Assembly (NCBI GenBank): GCA_023376005.1
Contig: CM042157.1
Coordinates: 60,368,773-60,432,772 of the forward strand
Direction: 5' to 3'
DNA: 64,000 nt
DNA from: Doryteuthis pealeii
Taxonomy: Eukaryota; Mollusca; Cephalopoda; Myopsida; Loliginidae
The position numbers and the translations under genes were made by a program. Positions 21,561 through 32,631 of the stretch are shown here, piece by piece; the first letter of the stretch is position 1, and the number at the start of each line of letters is the position of its first letter. Below the pieces are notes generated by a model, which had not been told where the DNA came from, did no database searches, and saw only the letters and a list, made by a program, of their open reading frames with translations.

Positions 21561-21769
21561 CATATACACCAGGGTTGCAGAGTCAGAAGTTATAAGGTCC
21601 GACTCCCAGTATTTTCCGAGAATGCCAACCAACTCAGAGGATTCCTATAATTCCAACTCCTCAACATAATTAGAATTAAGGTAGCTACTTTGCCTTCATT
21701 GATAGTCTAGCTAAAATAATTGTACTAAAAAAATTATTTCATAATTGTCACTTGACAATTGCTCTAGAC

Positions 21770-22313
21770 CATGGGTTCCCAACCTTTTTCAGCTCATGGC
21801 CCACTTTGAAACCAGAATGTTTTTGTGGCCCATGAAATTATTAGTCTTATCATTCATCTGTTTTATTTTATCTATTTTTTTTCCCCTTAAACACAACTAA
21901 CAGTTAAAATGTAAGTAAAACAAAAAAACATTAATCATGTCCTTAGTAATAATTAAATTCATTAAAATCTATGCCCGAGCCAAATTTTTCTGTTTTAATT
22001 TTGACAACCTTTGTCAATTTTAACCGTTCTAAGTTTTCAGTATCTTATTCAATTGGCATATATAAAGTCAATATATATAAAACAATCTAGGGGTGTATCA
22101 GGGGCGTAAATCTCTCCCCGCTCTCCCCTACCATGAATTAATTGGCATCTTACTTTCTAGAAAATATAAATTTCCCATTGGAAAATATCCATGAATGGAT
22201 TTTGTATATAAAAAGTATGCACTTAAATCATATAGAATTATAATATTTCCTTGGCCCAACTGAAATTTGCTGTGGCCCATTTTGACTATGTGGCCATAGG
22301 TTGGGAACCACTG
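21770..22313. mobile_element. hAT-like non-autonomous transposon, 544 bp
   Basis: The right end read inward, CAGTGGTTCCCAACC, is the classic animal hAT terminus. The left end is CATGGGTTCCCAACC. Flanks CTCTAGAC (21762-21769) and CTCTAGAT (22314-22321) form an 8-bp target duplication with one mismatch. GTGGCCCA motifs are subterminal on both sides. No transposase. Confidence 0.85.
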
Positions 22314-22833
22314 CTCTAGATGATAGACAACACTGCCCTGGTAGTACCTGTTAGGGTCCCATCTAGGAGTAAAATACCTTTGGCTAACAATTATTCGCAT
22401 TTGATTAGAAGGTGTGCAAATAAAGTAAGCTCTCAAGTTTTTCTTTTTTTTTTCTGTGATGGTATTCACCCTGGGTCAGTTGAGCTGGTTCTATCCAATG
22501 AGTTTACCTGTGGTGAATTCATGGAAGGAGTAACAAGGGAATAAGAAATTCACAAGCGGTCCCCAAACCCTGCATGCATATCCCGGTCAGAGGAAGAAGA
22601 TGCCCTTGTTTGCCACAGATTTTATACAAACACAGTGATAAGTATGCCAAAAGCCGTTAATTCCTGACGATGGAGATGCCCTTTGGATTTTTGCCTGAAT
22701 TCTTTTAACGAGATTGTTGCCCTGATGCCACTGGGTGGCAGATCTGTTTGCTTTGGGTGACCCTACCAGGAACCTAAGTCTAGACGTGAGCCTGGCTATT
22801 TCTCACCATATCAAGGGTGCACAAGGTTTTATA
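22314..22833. other. No gene seen; short family C fragment
   Basis: GGTAGTACCTGTTAGGGTCC at about 22340 is a small plus-oriented family C piece. The rest, 22380-22830, is unassigned. Confidence 0.5.
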
Positions 22834-23098
22834 AGTTTGATTTGTTGGATTTTACAGCATGCCAACACTTGTTGGGTTATTTTATGCTGAAGATTTTTTG
22901 TACTATTCATGTTTGACAGGCATTCAAAAAAATTTTTTTTAACACATTTTTTAAAACTCTTTTTTTTTTTTCCTATTTATCCCATAGATGGGACCCTGAA
23001 AGGTACTACCACTCCGGGTCAGAGTGGACCTGGTAGTAATGTCAATGAAGGGGTACTCCACACTCCCCGGAGCTTCAAAATTGGGGGATTTTACTCAA
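22834..23098 (-). repeat. Family C, partial
   Basis: Family D-type terminus (GGATTTTACAGCATGCCAAC), then CCCATAGATGGGACCCTGAA and the GAAGGGGTACTCCACACTCC block. Truncated at about 23090. Confidence 0.75.
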
Positions 23099-23529
23099 CA
23101 AAATAAACAATATAAATGTGAAACAAATCTTTAGCTAGCCTAGATATAAAATCACTACACACCAATAGTGCAGTCAATAAATGCATCGCACACTTAGAAA
23201 ATCACCTCAAGAAGATTGAGATATATATTTTTTTTTCTTCAAACAATTTTTTTAAAATTATTTTTTCAAACATTTAAAAAAATTCTCTGTATTTTGACCA
23301 CTTTGATTTCAAACACCAAAGAATTTACTCTGATGAAGGCCGTTATTCCTTGTAAACTAAAAGATTTTGTAGTTTTCTATTATTATTATCTTATTTTATA
23401 TTTAAAATAATAATAAATAGAATACATGTAAACTCCTATCCAAAACATGTGTTAGTAAAATAAAATCTATTTTATCCATTCAGCATTTTCTTTCCTTTGT
23501 TTATGTTCCCTTTCAACATATATATATAT
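23099..23529. other. No gene seen
   Basis: AT-rich. A CTGATGAAGGCC at about 23330 recalls the hammerhead-type cores elsewhere, but no GAAA segment follows. Confidence 0.5.
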
Positions 23530-23698
23530 ATCTTATTATAATGGAGATTGTGGGTTTGTCTGTCTGTAACCGAAACTATATTACTACTCAAGTCACAATT
23601 CCCTTTATTATTTACATCACAATCTCCATGATTTTATTTATATCTAAACCTCAATTATTAATAAAATTGCTTCACCTTTTTATTAGTGTTGTCCATAT
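23530..23698 (+). repeat. Family H, divergent partial copy
   Basis: TTTGTCTGTCTGTAACCGAA, then a weakly conserved 'ttatttacatcaca' block. Confidence 0.5.
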
Positions 23699-23699
23699 C

Positions 23700-23975
23700 T
23701 ACATACTGTATTTACCGCGTACCCCACTTGTACGGGTCAGGCACAAAGTCCCTATTAACGTGGGACCACCCACAAACCGAAGCTCATGGAGTGGCAGGTG
23801 AAAAATTGCGTCGATCCCGTCGGCATTCCCCCTCAAGGGGGGCACCTCAGGCACTGGGCAATAAACCCAGCCCTGCCCCTTTAAATCGAGGGGACAGGTG
23901 TTGCCTGGGGGGATGGACCCCTGGGATCGACGCTGTTAATTATATCAATGGTCCAGAGGCCGAAGCCACTGTTGA
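23700..23975 (+). repeat. Family E dispersed repeat, best-preserved copy
   Basis: Blocks CGTACCCCACTTGTACGGGT, ACGTGGGACCACCCACAAAC, 'gcactgggcaataaacccag' and TGTTGCCTGGGGGGATGGAC. GC content is clearly above that of the surroundings. Confidence 0.75.
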
Positions 23976-24257
23976 CCATATCGACATACAAATAACATGC
24001 AATTGTATTTATATATACAAAAAATAGCGGTTTACAGTGTGAATGGGAAGGCTAATTTGCATATTGATATTAAAAATGTGATTTTATTAAATATGTGCTT
24101 AGTATTATTGATTTCTAATTATTTGGTTTTATTTTAATGAATATAAGCAAAAATCTCTTCAATGAATCTTAAATGAAATCCATTAACAGAAAAAATAACT
24201 GTCATTTTATTCTTTATTTCCTAATTTAACTAAATAGTTAAATAAGTAAAATTCAGC

Positions 24258-24426
24258 AATGAAAGACGGGAGTGATGGAAGAGTAAGTTTCATTTCTATT
24301 TTTCTATTATACCCCCACTCTGTTTCAAATCTTTTTATCTGCGTTCTTATTGGACTTTCTAAATTAATACGATATTTCATTACATTAAACTTAAATACTT
24401 GCACCCGGAGGTGCATATATTTGCTA

Positions 24427-24492
<66 letters not shown>
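24258..24492 (+). repeat. Family I repeat ending in long (AT)n
   Basis: Second copy of the 7560-7742 family. Its end runs directly into a roughly 64-bp AT tract (24427-24490). Confidence 0.75.
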
Positions 24493-24493
<1 letters not shown>

Positions 24494-25147
24494 AATTCTT
24501 TCATTTATTACATATGTAGTATATTAATTTATATCATCTTTCATCCTCTGTTTCTTTCCGCTTTGAGTATGACAACAGAGTTGCCACAAGTAAGGACCAG
24601 TGAGATACATTGCAGCCCAACTTTGTGAGGTTCGTTCCTTTAGTCCATTCTAAAAATAAACACACCAGAACAAGAATATTAAAAGATCAAATACAGAAAT
24701 AATTATTTGCTCTTATAACACACATCCTTTTGCAGCAGATCAAAACTTAGATAAAAAAAAAAATGTATGAATGAAATTAATTCCATCAAATAACAATTGG
24801 GGGAATGTATTTACACACAGACTTTAATAATAATAATACATCTCGGGAATAAGCAGTAACATTATTCTTATTAAATATGCGTTCTCCGTTCAGTTGGACG
24901 ACTTCTATTGTGAAAGCAGAGGCCTGATACCCTGCTGCTTTATCTGATGATAGATTATTCTCATGTACATATCATTCATTCATTCAATAATATTGATCAT
25001 GATTCACTTGGCAGACAGATCAGGAGGCCAGTCCATAGGCAGATGAAAAAAAAAAAAAGGAAAAGAAAACAGAAACCAATAACTTTCAAGTTATAACAAA
25101 TCTACCATCGTAAATATTCAACGAAACGAGCGATATGATGTTATAGT
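24493..25147. other. No gene seen
   Basis: AT-rich, no recognised element. Small (AAT)n at about 24827. Confidence 0.5.
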
Positions 25148-25149
25148 AG

Positions 25150-25440
25150 AAGATAGAAGCGCATGGTGTAATGGTTAAAGTCATGGGAAATGGACTCATC
25201 ACCCCGAGTTCAAATCCTGGATGTGGTAATTGCATTTCACTTAGCGCTAATACCCTTGGGAAAAGTATGAAGCCTACTCTCCCTCCAGCTATGGATAAAT
25301 AGTAGGGCAGACTGAGCTCTTTAACCTTGGTTAGGCAACCGGTCTAGGAGAAGGAAAACTTTGAATTCAAACCTGTTGAACTCTGCTTAAGAAATTGACC
25401 TTGTGTCACATCCTACTCATGCGGAGGAGTTGGTAAATAT
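25150..25440 (+). repeat. SINE A, full length, well preserved
   Basis: Head GCGCATGGTGTAATGGTTAA, B-box-like CCGAGTTCAAATCCTGG, body 'agcgctaatacccttgggaa' and GTAGGGCAGACTGAGCTCTT, and 3' end GGAGGAGTTGGTAAATATAT. A good reference copy for the family. The head recalls Glu/Asp/Lys-type tRNAs. Confidence 0.9.
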
Positions 25441-26030
25441 ATAGAGAGAAGATAGAGCCAGTTTATGAAAAGAATCCTGTAAAATGATTGTTAGATTTAA
25501 GCAAATTTTAATATATTAATTCTCATGTTCTTTAATTGCACGACCGTTATCAGCTTGCAACACGCTCTGGTTAAAAATGGGACTGCCCAAATCATCCAAG
25601 ATGAAATGCAAAAATTTAATTCCTGATTATCTGGTCTTGCTTATCCACCGAATTCTTATTTATTATGAGTGTCATTACCTAAACTAAATAATGGACCATT
25701 CTGTTTTATTATAGAGAAAGAAAGGGAAGAAAAGGGACATGCTACACAGAAAAAATATAAGAAAGAAAGACAGTAGAAGAAAGAAAGAGAGAGAGAGGGT
25801 GAGCGTGTGGAAGCGATAATGCTAATCCATTTCAATTGAACATAATAAAAAGGAAATAAAGAAAGAAAAAAAAAAGAGTTAAATTAAGATTATTATACTT
25901 TTTACATATTGAATTTATTTTTCAATAGCTCTTAAGTAAACATAACAAACATTGTAATAATTGAATTATCATACTGTGGTATATCCACAGGTTCCGCTAG
26001 TTTTAATAATTATATACAATTTACATAATG
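25441..26030. other. No gene seen; purine-rich stretch
   Basis: GA-rich DNA at about 25713-25800 and 25858-25880. Similar flanks (AAGATTATTATACTTTTTAC, GTGGTATATCCACAGG) recur near 53500-53630 and 55795-55910, which marks another dispersed repeat. Confidence 0.5.
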
Positions 26031-26370
26031 TTTATTATTTTGATTTTTCGGATAGTTGTCTCCGTCTTTATTGTGGTATGTAAAAATGTTTCAGCTGCTG
26101 TATCCTCCGGCTTTCTTCTGGTGATGCATCTTGGATTGATAGGCTTGTAAAAAAAACAATGACATCATCATTTGAATAAGATCTTCAAAAATTCTTTGAT
26201 ACTTTGTTTGATCAACAGTCAAAACTATTCAAAATGATTTCCAGTTAGAGTCAGTGCTATGCTCAGATAGAGAGGGAATACCTGAAGGCTGGAGGATACA
26301 GCATCTGAAATACTGTTTTTACATACCACAATAAAAATGAGGACAACAGTCTGAAAATCAAAAATAATAC
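26031..26370. mobile_element. Foldback element with about 75-bp TIRs
   Basis: The left arm (ATTATTTTGATTTTTCGGAT, then TTTATTGTGGTATGTAAAAA and GCTGTATCCTCCGGCTTTC) is complementary to the right arm. Read outward, each arm ends AATAAA followed by 'gacaac', like the retroelement tail at 1390-1416. It could be an inverted pair of retroelement ends rather than a DNA transposon. Confidence 0.75.
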
Positions 26371-26448
26371 ACATCAAGCCTCATCTGAAAAATTCAGACA
26401 AATAATTTAAATAATGGTTTCACTAAAAGCCTTTCTTACTGGCAAATA

Positions 26449-26690
26449 AGTAAAGTCGTCTGGATGGCCTAAAGTCAGTATTAGCCAATCAGCGATGGAG
26501 TCTATCCTCTTTTCACTAGCACTAGACCAAGGAGATTGTTTTTGAATCTGAGGTGGAGCGCCACACCTACTATCAGCTCTTTACTTTACCGCACAGATCC
26601 CTATGCTACTCATACGCTGAGTTGGCAAGGGCCAGTATCGAACTAGGAACCTTGTGGTTTCTAGCCAAACTCTCTACCGACTATGCCATA
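26449..26690 (-). repeat. SINE B
   Basis: AGTAAAGTCGTCTGGATGGC at the left (3') end. The TCGAACTAGGAACCTTGTGG region is the complement of the tRNA-like B-box. The head end is degraded. Confidence 0.8.
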
Positions 26691-26694
26691 AATA

Positions 26695-26750
26695 CTTGGT
26701 TTCTTTGTTTAATGGCATATCAACTTTGGTTAGTTATTTCAAGCTAAAGC
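26695..26750 (-). repeat. Family D short 3' end
   Basis: TTTAATGGCATATCAACTTT followed by TTATTTCAAGC. Confidence 0.6.
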
Positions 26751-26764
26751 CATCCTTAGAGATA

Positions 26765-26994
26765 GTATAGTATGCAAACTGGCTTATTGTCAATATCAGC
26801 TGAACAGTGTGCAAGACCAAGAAGATTTTGCTGAGATGAATCGCCACACCTACCATTAGCTCCCAGATGACTTACCGCACAGATCAGATTACCCAGACTG
26901 TGTTACTCAGGCACTTAGTTGGCAAGGACTGTTACCTAACCCAGAACCTTGCAATTCCTTGGTAAACGCCCTACCAACTGAGCGAAACCTGCAC
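26765..26994 (-). repeat. SINE B, diverged
   Basis: Tandem to the previous SINE B in the same orientation. 'ccatttagctcccagatga'-like body and head complement GCCCTACCAACTGAGCGAAA. Its middle is shortened. Confidence 0.7.
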
Positions 26995-27364
26995 ATGCCT
27001 CGTAGCATATTTTTATTTTTATAAAACATCAAATTAAACTTTCATAAGAGTCGATAGAATATCCTGCCTTTTTGAATTTCTGAAGAGAGAATGAATTACA
27101 AATGATTTTTCCTGTTTCAACTTGTAGATTCTTCTTGTTCGGTGAAAAATGCAATGAAAAATCCAAATAATCAATCTGTGCACACTTATACACACACACC
27201 CAACAGCACCTCCCCCATTACACCAGGGGAGGGGGAGCAGTGTCAATCCCTGATATCAAAAGTGTTCCGCCTCCTCTCCAAAAAAAATACCAACTGGGTT
27301 ATTTTTGGCACCACATTTAAGTGAGAGGGTAAAAAAGAATTTTACTTTGACCCACATCCTGAGT
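26995..27364. other. No gene seen
   Basis: No recognised element. An ACACACACACCC run lies at about 27191. Confidence 0.5.
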
Positions 27365-27409
27365 GGGTAAATTCGAGGTTAATTCCAAAAGTAAAGTCTC
27401 CAAAAGTAA

Positions 27410-27668
27410 TACCAAAAATAAGGTCTGGGGATGCAGGGAAACTGTGAGGCTATTGGTACCACTGTTGTGCATGTGTCTGCACCTGTCCTTGCCACGCTCA
27501 ATTTTGGCTTGGCAGTCATTTCTGATGGAGCTCATAATTGATGCTATAGCCAAGTGTGAAGTTATTCAGTCTTTGAACAAAAGGCATTCAACCAATTGAA
27601 ATTCATCCCCAATTAACAGAAGTGCATGATAAGTCGTGCATGGATGTCAAAAACGTCCGCAAGAAGTC
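27410..27668 (+). pseudogene. Mariner relic, 3'-truncated
   Basis: Left-end-like ATACCAAAAATAAGGTCTGG, then GGGATGCAGGGAAACTGTGA, then MELIIDAIAKCEVIQSLNK with a frameshift, IEIHPQLTEVHDKSCMD and VKNVRK. It stops at about 27665 without the right TIR. This is a third member of the family at 1545 and 18781. Confidence 0.8.
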
Positions 27669-27879
27669 TTAAAATGAATTAAATGATAAGGGGGTACTGA
27701 AACGTCAACTTGATCAAGAAGGGAATGACCTAGATTAATTGATTATAATGGTATGCTAACTGTGTATTTTATGCTAAGAGGTTAGAGAACCATGGTCATA
27801 TTTAAATTTTTTGTGTAGTCATTTCTTGAGTTTTTTTTGCATATGGTTCTATCAAATACAAATAATTTTTAAACAGATT

Positions 27880-28250
27880 TATTTGATCCATAGATCAGAC
27901 CCTAACAAGTACTCCCTTAACCTTAGTAAACAATTATAGCTTCAAGTAACTCTTCTTAATATAAATAATTTACAAATATATTGCATCAAGTATTTCTATC
28001 GAATACAAATAATTTTTAAACAGATCTATTTGATTCATAGATATGACCCTAACAGGTACAACCACTCAAAGTGGACCTGGGAGTAATGGCAATGTAGGCG
28101 TACTCCACACTCCCCAGATCTTCAGAAATGGATCCTCACTATCAGATGCAGTTTAGTATCATACCCTAAACACCCTTTTTGTGTGTGTGGGGGGGGGGAG
28201 GGTCATACCCTTCTACAGGGGATACAGTAGGTATATTCTAAGCCTCACAT
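27880..28250 (-). repeat. Family C, partial, with internal duplication
   Basis: Family C entry sequences occur twice: ATAGATCAGACCCTAACAAG at 27891 and ATAGATATGACCCTAACAGG at about 28038. Each is preceded by the same AAATAATTTTTAAACAGA flank. Confidence 0.6.
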
Positions 28251-28509
28251 ATAAGCCTAGTACTGACAGAGTCATACTATTTCATATATTCATTTTGAAG
28301 TTCAGCACACTTTAAACATCATTTCTCAAGCCCTTAAAAAGATATGTTTAGTCATTTCTTTCTTTTTGGGGGGAGGGGGGAGCTTTCAGCACCACTCCTC
28401 AAATAAAGAACCAGTAGAAAAAAAGATTAATGAAGATTGAAATCAAACTTTTCACTCCTAATGCTGCTGTTTGTTATTCAACTTGACAGGCAATAGAGGT
28501 GTTAAATAA

Positions 28510-28540
<31 letters not shown>

Positions 28541-28767
28541 GATAAATATATGTGTGTGTGTTAGCTGGAAAGTTGTTGTCAAACCAGTAATTCTAGGAGT
28601 CTATTTACAGTACTCCTCGTTCACCTTTCAAACCCCCACTCCAATATAAATACTCATCTGTGTGAATGGATAAGTCATTTTGAATGCTTCCTTCATGCAA
28701 TAAATATCAAATTCCATTCTGTTGAAGTCTGCTGGAATCCCACAGACTCAGGAAATAAGGGTGCTAA
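28251..28767. other. No gene seen; (AT)n at 28511-28541
   Basis: AT microsatellite followed by GTGTGTGTG. Nothing else recognised. Confidence 0.5.
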
Positions 28768-28822
28768 TTTGGTTGGGTTTATTGACATATCAATCCTGTG
28801 GGTTATTTAATGCCAAATGTTT
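28768..28822 (-). repeat. Family D short 3' end
   Basis: TTGGTTGGGTTTATTGACAT then GTGGGTTATTTAATGCC. Confidence 0.65.
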
Positions 28823-28865
28823 TTTTTAACATACAGTTTCTATGGGAATAAGTAAAAAAAAAAAA

Positions 28866-29048
28866 AGTAGTCATTGGGGTGGCCTAAAGTTAGTATCAGC
28901 CAGACAGTAGGGGAGTCACTTTTCACTAGCGCTAGACCAAGGTGATTGTTTCCCTGTACTAGTCATACACCGAGTTGGTAAGGTGTGGTATCGGACCCAG
29001 AACCTTATGGTTCCTAGATGGATGCTCTACTGATTGAGCTAAACCTAG
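28866..29048 (-). repeat. SINE B, internally deleted
   Basis: The 3' side lies next to an A-tract (on plus). 'gcgctagaccaaggtgattg' joins directly to the head part, losing about 60 bp. Confidence 0.8.
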
Positions 29049-29088
29049 GTAAACAGTTTGTTTTTTAACAAATTGTTAAAGTGGGTGA

Positions 29089-29631
29089 CAGGCCCCGACA
29101 CTAATTTTTTTCAGGACCGTCCCAAACAAAAATTATCAACCGTCTCAAATGGAGTTTGGACCATCCCGATATCAAAATATTTTTGTTTAATTCATTAGCA
29201 TCATCTATACTTGTCAGTCATCAGTAGCATAACAACATGTAATAAAATGTTTAAAAAAGCTGAAGCAGTGATAATTCTGGATATTTGGACAAAAAATCCA
29301 TTTCTAGTGTGTTTTGAGCTAAAAAAAACAAAAAAAAAAAAAACTTTTTTACTTTAAGTTACCCTGAGTAGGGTTAGTAGTACATAATTCGGTCCTTTTA
29401 AACTATCTCCCTCCACCATTATTCATTACATGGCTTTGAGAATAGACCTGCGGTGCCGTGGCCTCATTTTGAGGTCAGCATTGGAGCAATCACTGGACGG
29501 CCAATATTGGAATGTAGTACTAACTTTTAGGAAAAATTTTTACCGTCCCCGGCAAACTGTCCCTGATGACGTATTGATCGTCCCAGATGTAATTTTTATT
29601 GTCCACGGGACGGCATTAATGTCAATCCCTG
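29089..29631. mobile_element. hAT-like non-autonomous transposon, 543 bp
   Basis: The ends start CAGGCCCCGACACTAA (left) and, read inward from the right, CAGGGATTGACATTAATGCC. Flanks GTGGGTGA (29081-29088) and GTGAGTGA (29632-29639) form an 8-bp target duplication with one mismatch. Subterminal CCGTCCC motifs are symmetric. The open frames inside show no transposase motif. Confidence 0.8.
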
Positions 29632-29689
29632 GTGAGTGACAACATTTGGCAATCAATTTTGCTTTACAGGCGTATTTTTGTAGAAGTCA

Positions 29690-30215
29690 TTTTTTTTTAT
29701 CCATTTAACCCATAGATGGTGTCCTAACAGGTACTACCACTCTGGGTCTGAGTGGACCTGGAAGTAATAGCAATGAATGGGTACTCCACACACCTCCCAG
29801 CTCCAAAAGTGGAACTTCACTAGACACAGTTTAGCATCATACCCAAAACACTAAGACCGTTAGCCACTGCCTTCTAGCACCTATGCGATAAAAAGGATTG
29901 GGGGTTTGCCATAAAGCGAATTGGGTTGGGTCAATTATATAGGTGCTATGGCTTGATATGACCAGCTGATTGATCACTGAGGCCCTCTTCAACTGCTGTC
30001 TAGCCTAAGTAAGAACTAAAGTGGAGTGTTGCAGGTCATGGACTACTCAGCCAGCAGGATTCCGTCCTTAAGCATTACAAGTGACCACCTACAGCCAACA
30101 TGTGGCCCAATTGGAGTGGGATCTTACCTCACTGCAGGCCTTGCAGATAGGGCAATAGGGGTTGACAAAACTATTATGGCACCTGTCCAGTGCCAATGGT
30201 ATGGTTTCAGGCACT
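29690..30215 (-). mobile_element. Family C, 3'-truncated
   Basis: AACCCATAGATGGTGTCCTA through 'ggtcatggactactcagcca' to CTCACTGCAGGCCTTGCAGA. It lacks the family D terminus. Confidence 0.75.
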
Positions 30216-30548
30216 GATGTACAAATTGCTTTTAAAACAATGTTAAAAGTGCTATAAAAAACAAAACAAATAAGCTTTCAATTCTCTGTCTATAATATAA
30301 ATATAAATAATCTGACCAAATATAAACATACCTTGTTTGGCTATCAATCAAATGACATTGGCATGTATTTTGTGTCATAAACCCATGTTTACAAAAACAG
30401 AGGGAGGATAGCATAACATTAAGAGTGTTTTTTGGTGTTCATATGCCAATGTGAGGCTTGGTCGCTTTAAGTGACATCAAAATATGATTATATCAATTAA
30501 TCAATTCACCCATCTCTTTGTAATGGAATATTCTTTTGACAGAATATG
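30216..30548. other. No gene seen
   Basis: AT-rich, nothing recognised. An (AT)n tract follows at 30550-30588. Confidence 0.5.
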
Positions 30549-30589
<41 letters not shown>

Positions 30590-30591
<2 letters not shown>

Positions 30592-30811
30592 TAAAGTCAT
30601 TGGGGTGGCCTAAAGTCGGTATCAGCCAAAACATCAAGGGAGTCTATCCCTTTTCACTAGCGCTAGACCAAGGACACACCTACCATCAGCTCCTTATTTT
30701 ACCGCACATATCCCTGTGCTACTCATACGGTGAGTTGGCAAGGGCCGGTATCGAAATAGGAACCTTGTGGTTTCTAGTCAAACACTCTACTGACTGAGCT
30801 AATTCGGCACT
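30590..30811 (-). repeat. SINE B between (AT)n tracts
   Basis: The 3' end (GTAAAGTCATTGGGGTGGCC on plus) abuts a roughly 40-bp AT tract, consistent with an AT-type SINE tail. The head complement 'tgactgagctaattcggcac' is at the right, then more AT. Confidence 0.85.
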
Positions 30812-30829
30812 ATATATATATATATATGC

Positions 30830-31135
30830 CCCTGTAACCCGGTAGAGCTCTTTAGGAGCGACTTTAGTTTAATAAACTTTCACCACCAGCATAAGACAAT
30901 GATCATCTATTTACAGATTTGATCTCACTGGTGATCGTAAAGTATATACACAGATGTATGTACTTAAAACAGTTAAAACGCCATTCCTTAATGGCAGCTG
31001 GCGATGGCCTAGAGGTTAATGGATCGAGCTGATGTAAAGTCAGTCAGGTTTTGCTCCTGGTCAGAGTTAGTTGCTGTGTCTAGCGATACTGATGAGACAT
31101 GAAATGTCGAAACACGATGCCTGTGGATGATATAT
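30830..31135 (+). repeat. Unclassified retroelement segment with hammerhead-like core
   Basis: Contains CTGATGA (31089-31095), a 5-bp helix GACAT/ATGTC with a GAA loop (31096-31108) and GAAA (31109-31112). This is the complete core and stem II of a hammerhead, but the stem III and cleavage-site side is not convincing. Upstream is a tRNA-head-like GGCCTAGAGGTTAATGG at about 31014. Confidence 0.4.
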
Positions 31136-32008
31136 ATATTATATATACACACACACACACATGTACATATCTAGTACTTATCTATGAAAATCAAAATTTT
31201 TCTTGTTATGTAAAGCTCTTTTTTGTTTATAAATGCACCCACAATATTTATTCTATACAATCTGTCTATAACAGTCCATGCCTTTCCCATGTGTATATCG
31301 ACATTGCTTTCTGTAGATGAGATATTACTACCTAGCTATGTGGTCATCTACTTTTCAGTCAATATAAGAGTATCTTAAACTATAGATAGTGAATATACCT
31401 AATAGTCATCTATGAAAATAAACATTTCTCTTGTTCTGTAAGCTTCTTTCTGTTTATAGATACACCCACCATTTCTTTTTTTTTCTTTTTTTTATTTACA
31501 AGTGCAAATAGATCATATAACTACATAGTATAAACTAGTACAACTAAATAGCAAAGCATACCAGAGAGCAACCACCGCATGTGCCTCTTTGACTGACAAA
31601 CCATAATTATACAAACTGAATTCCTTTACTTATCACAATCTACGTAGATATGCATTCAGAATCTGGACACTAACTTTACTATAAATTACATACATACACA
31701 CGTAAGTACGTCCAAGTTCAATCGGGTGAAGGAAAAAAAAAAAAAACTTAACAAAGAGGAAAGCTAAAGCAGGTGATAACCAGGTAAGGATGATTGGACA
31801 GAGAATCTAGAAGGAAAGAGAGCAGATCTCAAGTTTCATGTCATCCACTACCAGCTCGCATATGTGGTAGGAGGCAAGGGAGGTGCACAGGAGAGAAAAG
31901 CGTGCCATTTAGTTGTAGACAAGCACTTGTTACTTTCATTCAACCTCTGCTACATGCTACAAACAATAAAGGTATTCAAAAAGAAAAGAGACACACACAC
32001 ACAAAGAT
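31136..32008. other. No gene seen
   Basis: Short tandem similarity between about 31175-31230 and 31408-31460 (TCTATGAAAATCAAAATTTT-like with TTCTTTCTGTTTATA). No coding sequence was recognised. Confidence 0.45.
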
Positions 32009-32010
32009 TG

Positions 32011-32048
<38 letters not shown>

Positions 32049-32070
32049 TATATATATGTATGTATGTATG
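32009..32070. repeat. (AT)n/(GTAT)n microsatellite
   Basis: AT run followed by GTATGTATGTATG. Confidence 0.95.
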
Positions 32071-32200
32071 TAATATAGTGAAAATTTTTGAAAAAACACA
32101 GGTTATAAAATGAGTGATATTTATTCAGCCAACGTGGCAGTGTTTCAATCTGTTTAGTAGATCTTCTTCAGGGCTTTTGTTGATATAAGGAAAAGTAAAA
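32071..32200 (-). repeat. Retroelement tail with hammerhead-like core (minus)
   Basis: On minus, CTGAAGA (32171-32165) and GAAA (32146-32143) bracket GATCT...AGATT. A GCCA/TGGC hairpin follows, then GAATAAATATC. It resembles the core at 38978 and is probably decayed. Confidence 0.4.
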
Positions 32201-32568
32201 TTTATCACATAATGATAAGGAGACTGTAATAGTTTTTTGTTGATCAGTTTGTTTAAAAAAGTGTTTTGAATGAAAAATTAGCGCTCTTAGAATTGTTCAA
32301 AATTTATGAAACGCTGGGATAAACAGTTTTGAAAGATGACATTGAACATTCTCTTACATTGAGAGAGAGAGAGAGACATAGAGAGAGAGAGAGAGAGAGA
32401 GCGAGCGTATGGAAATGGGAGTAAATTAATCATTTTCATTGGGTGTCTGTGTGACCATGTGTGTAAGTGAGTGCATGCGTGTATGCTTATTTATTTATTT
32501 GTTTTTATTTTAAGTACATGATGAGAAAGTGTGTGTGTGTGTGTAAAAATTTATTAGTTAAAGTTGTA

Positions 32569-32572
<4 letters not shown>

Positions 32573-32611
<39 letters not shown>
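32573..32611. repeat. (AT)n microsatellite
   Basis: AT run adjoining a SINE A 3' end. Confidence 0.95.
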
Positions 32612-32612
<1 letters not shown>

Positions 32613-32631
32613 GCGTGTGTTTATGTATGTA

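Noticed and set aside
23325..23360. Hammerhead motif at CTGATGAAGGCC
   Set aside because: No GAAA segment or closing stem follows within a plausible distance.
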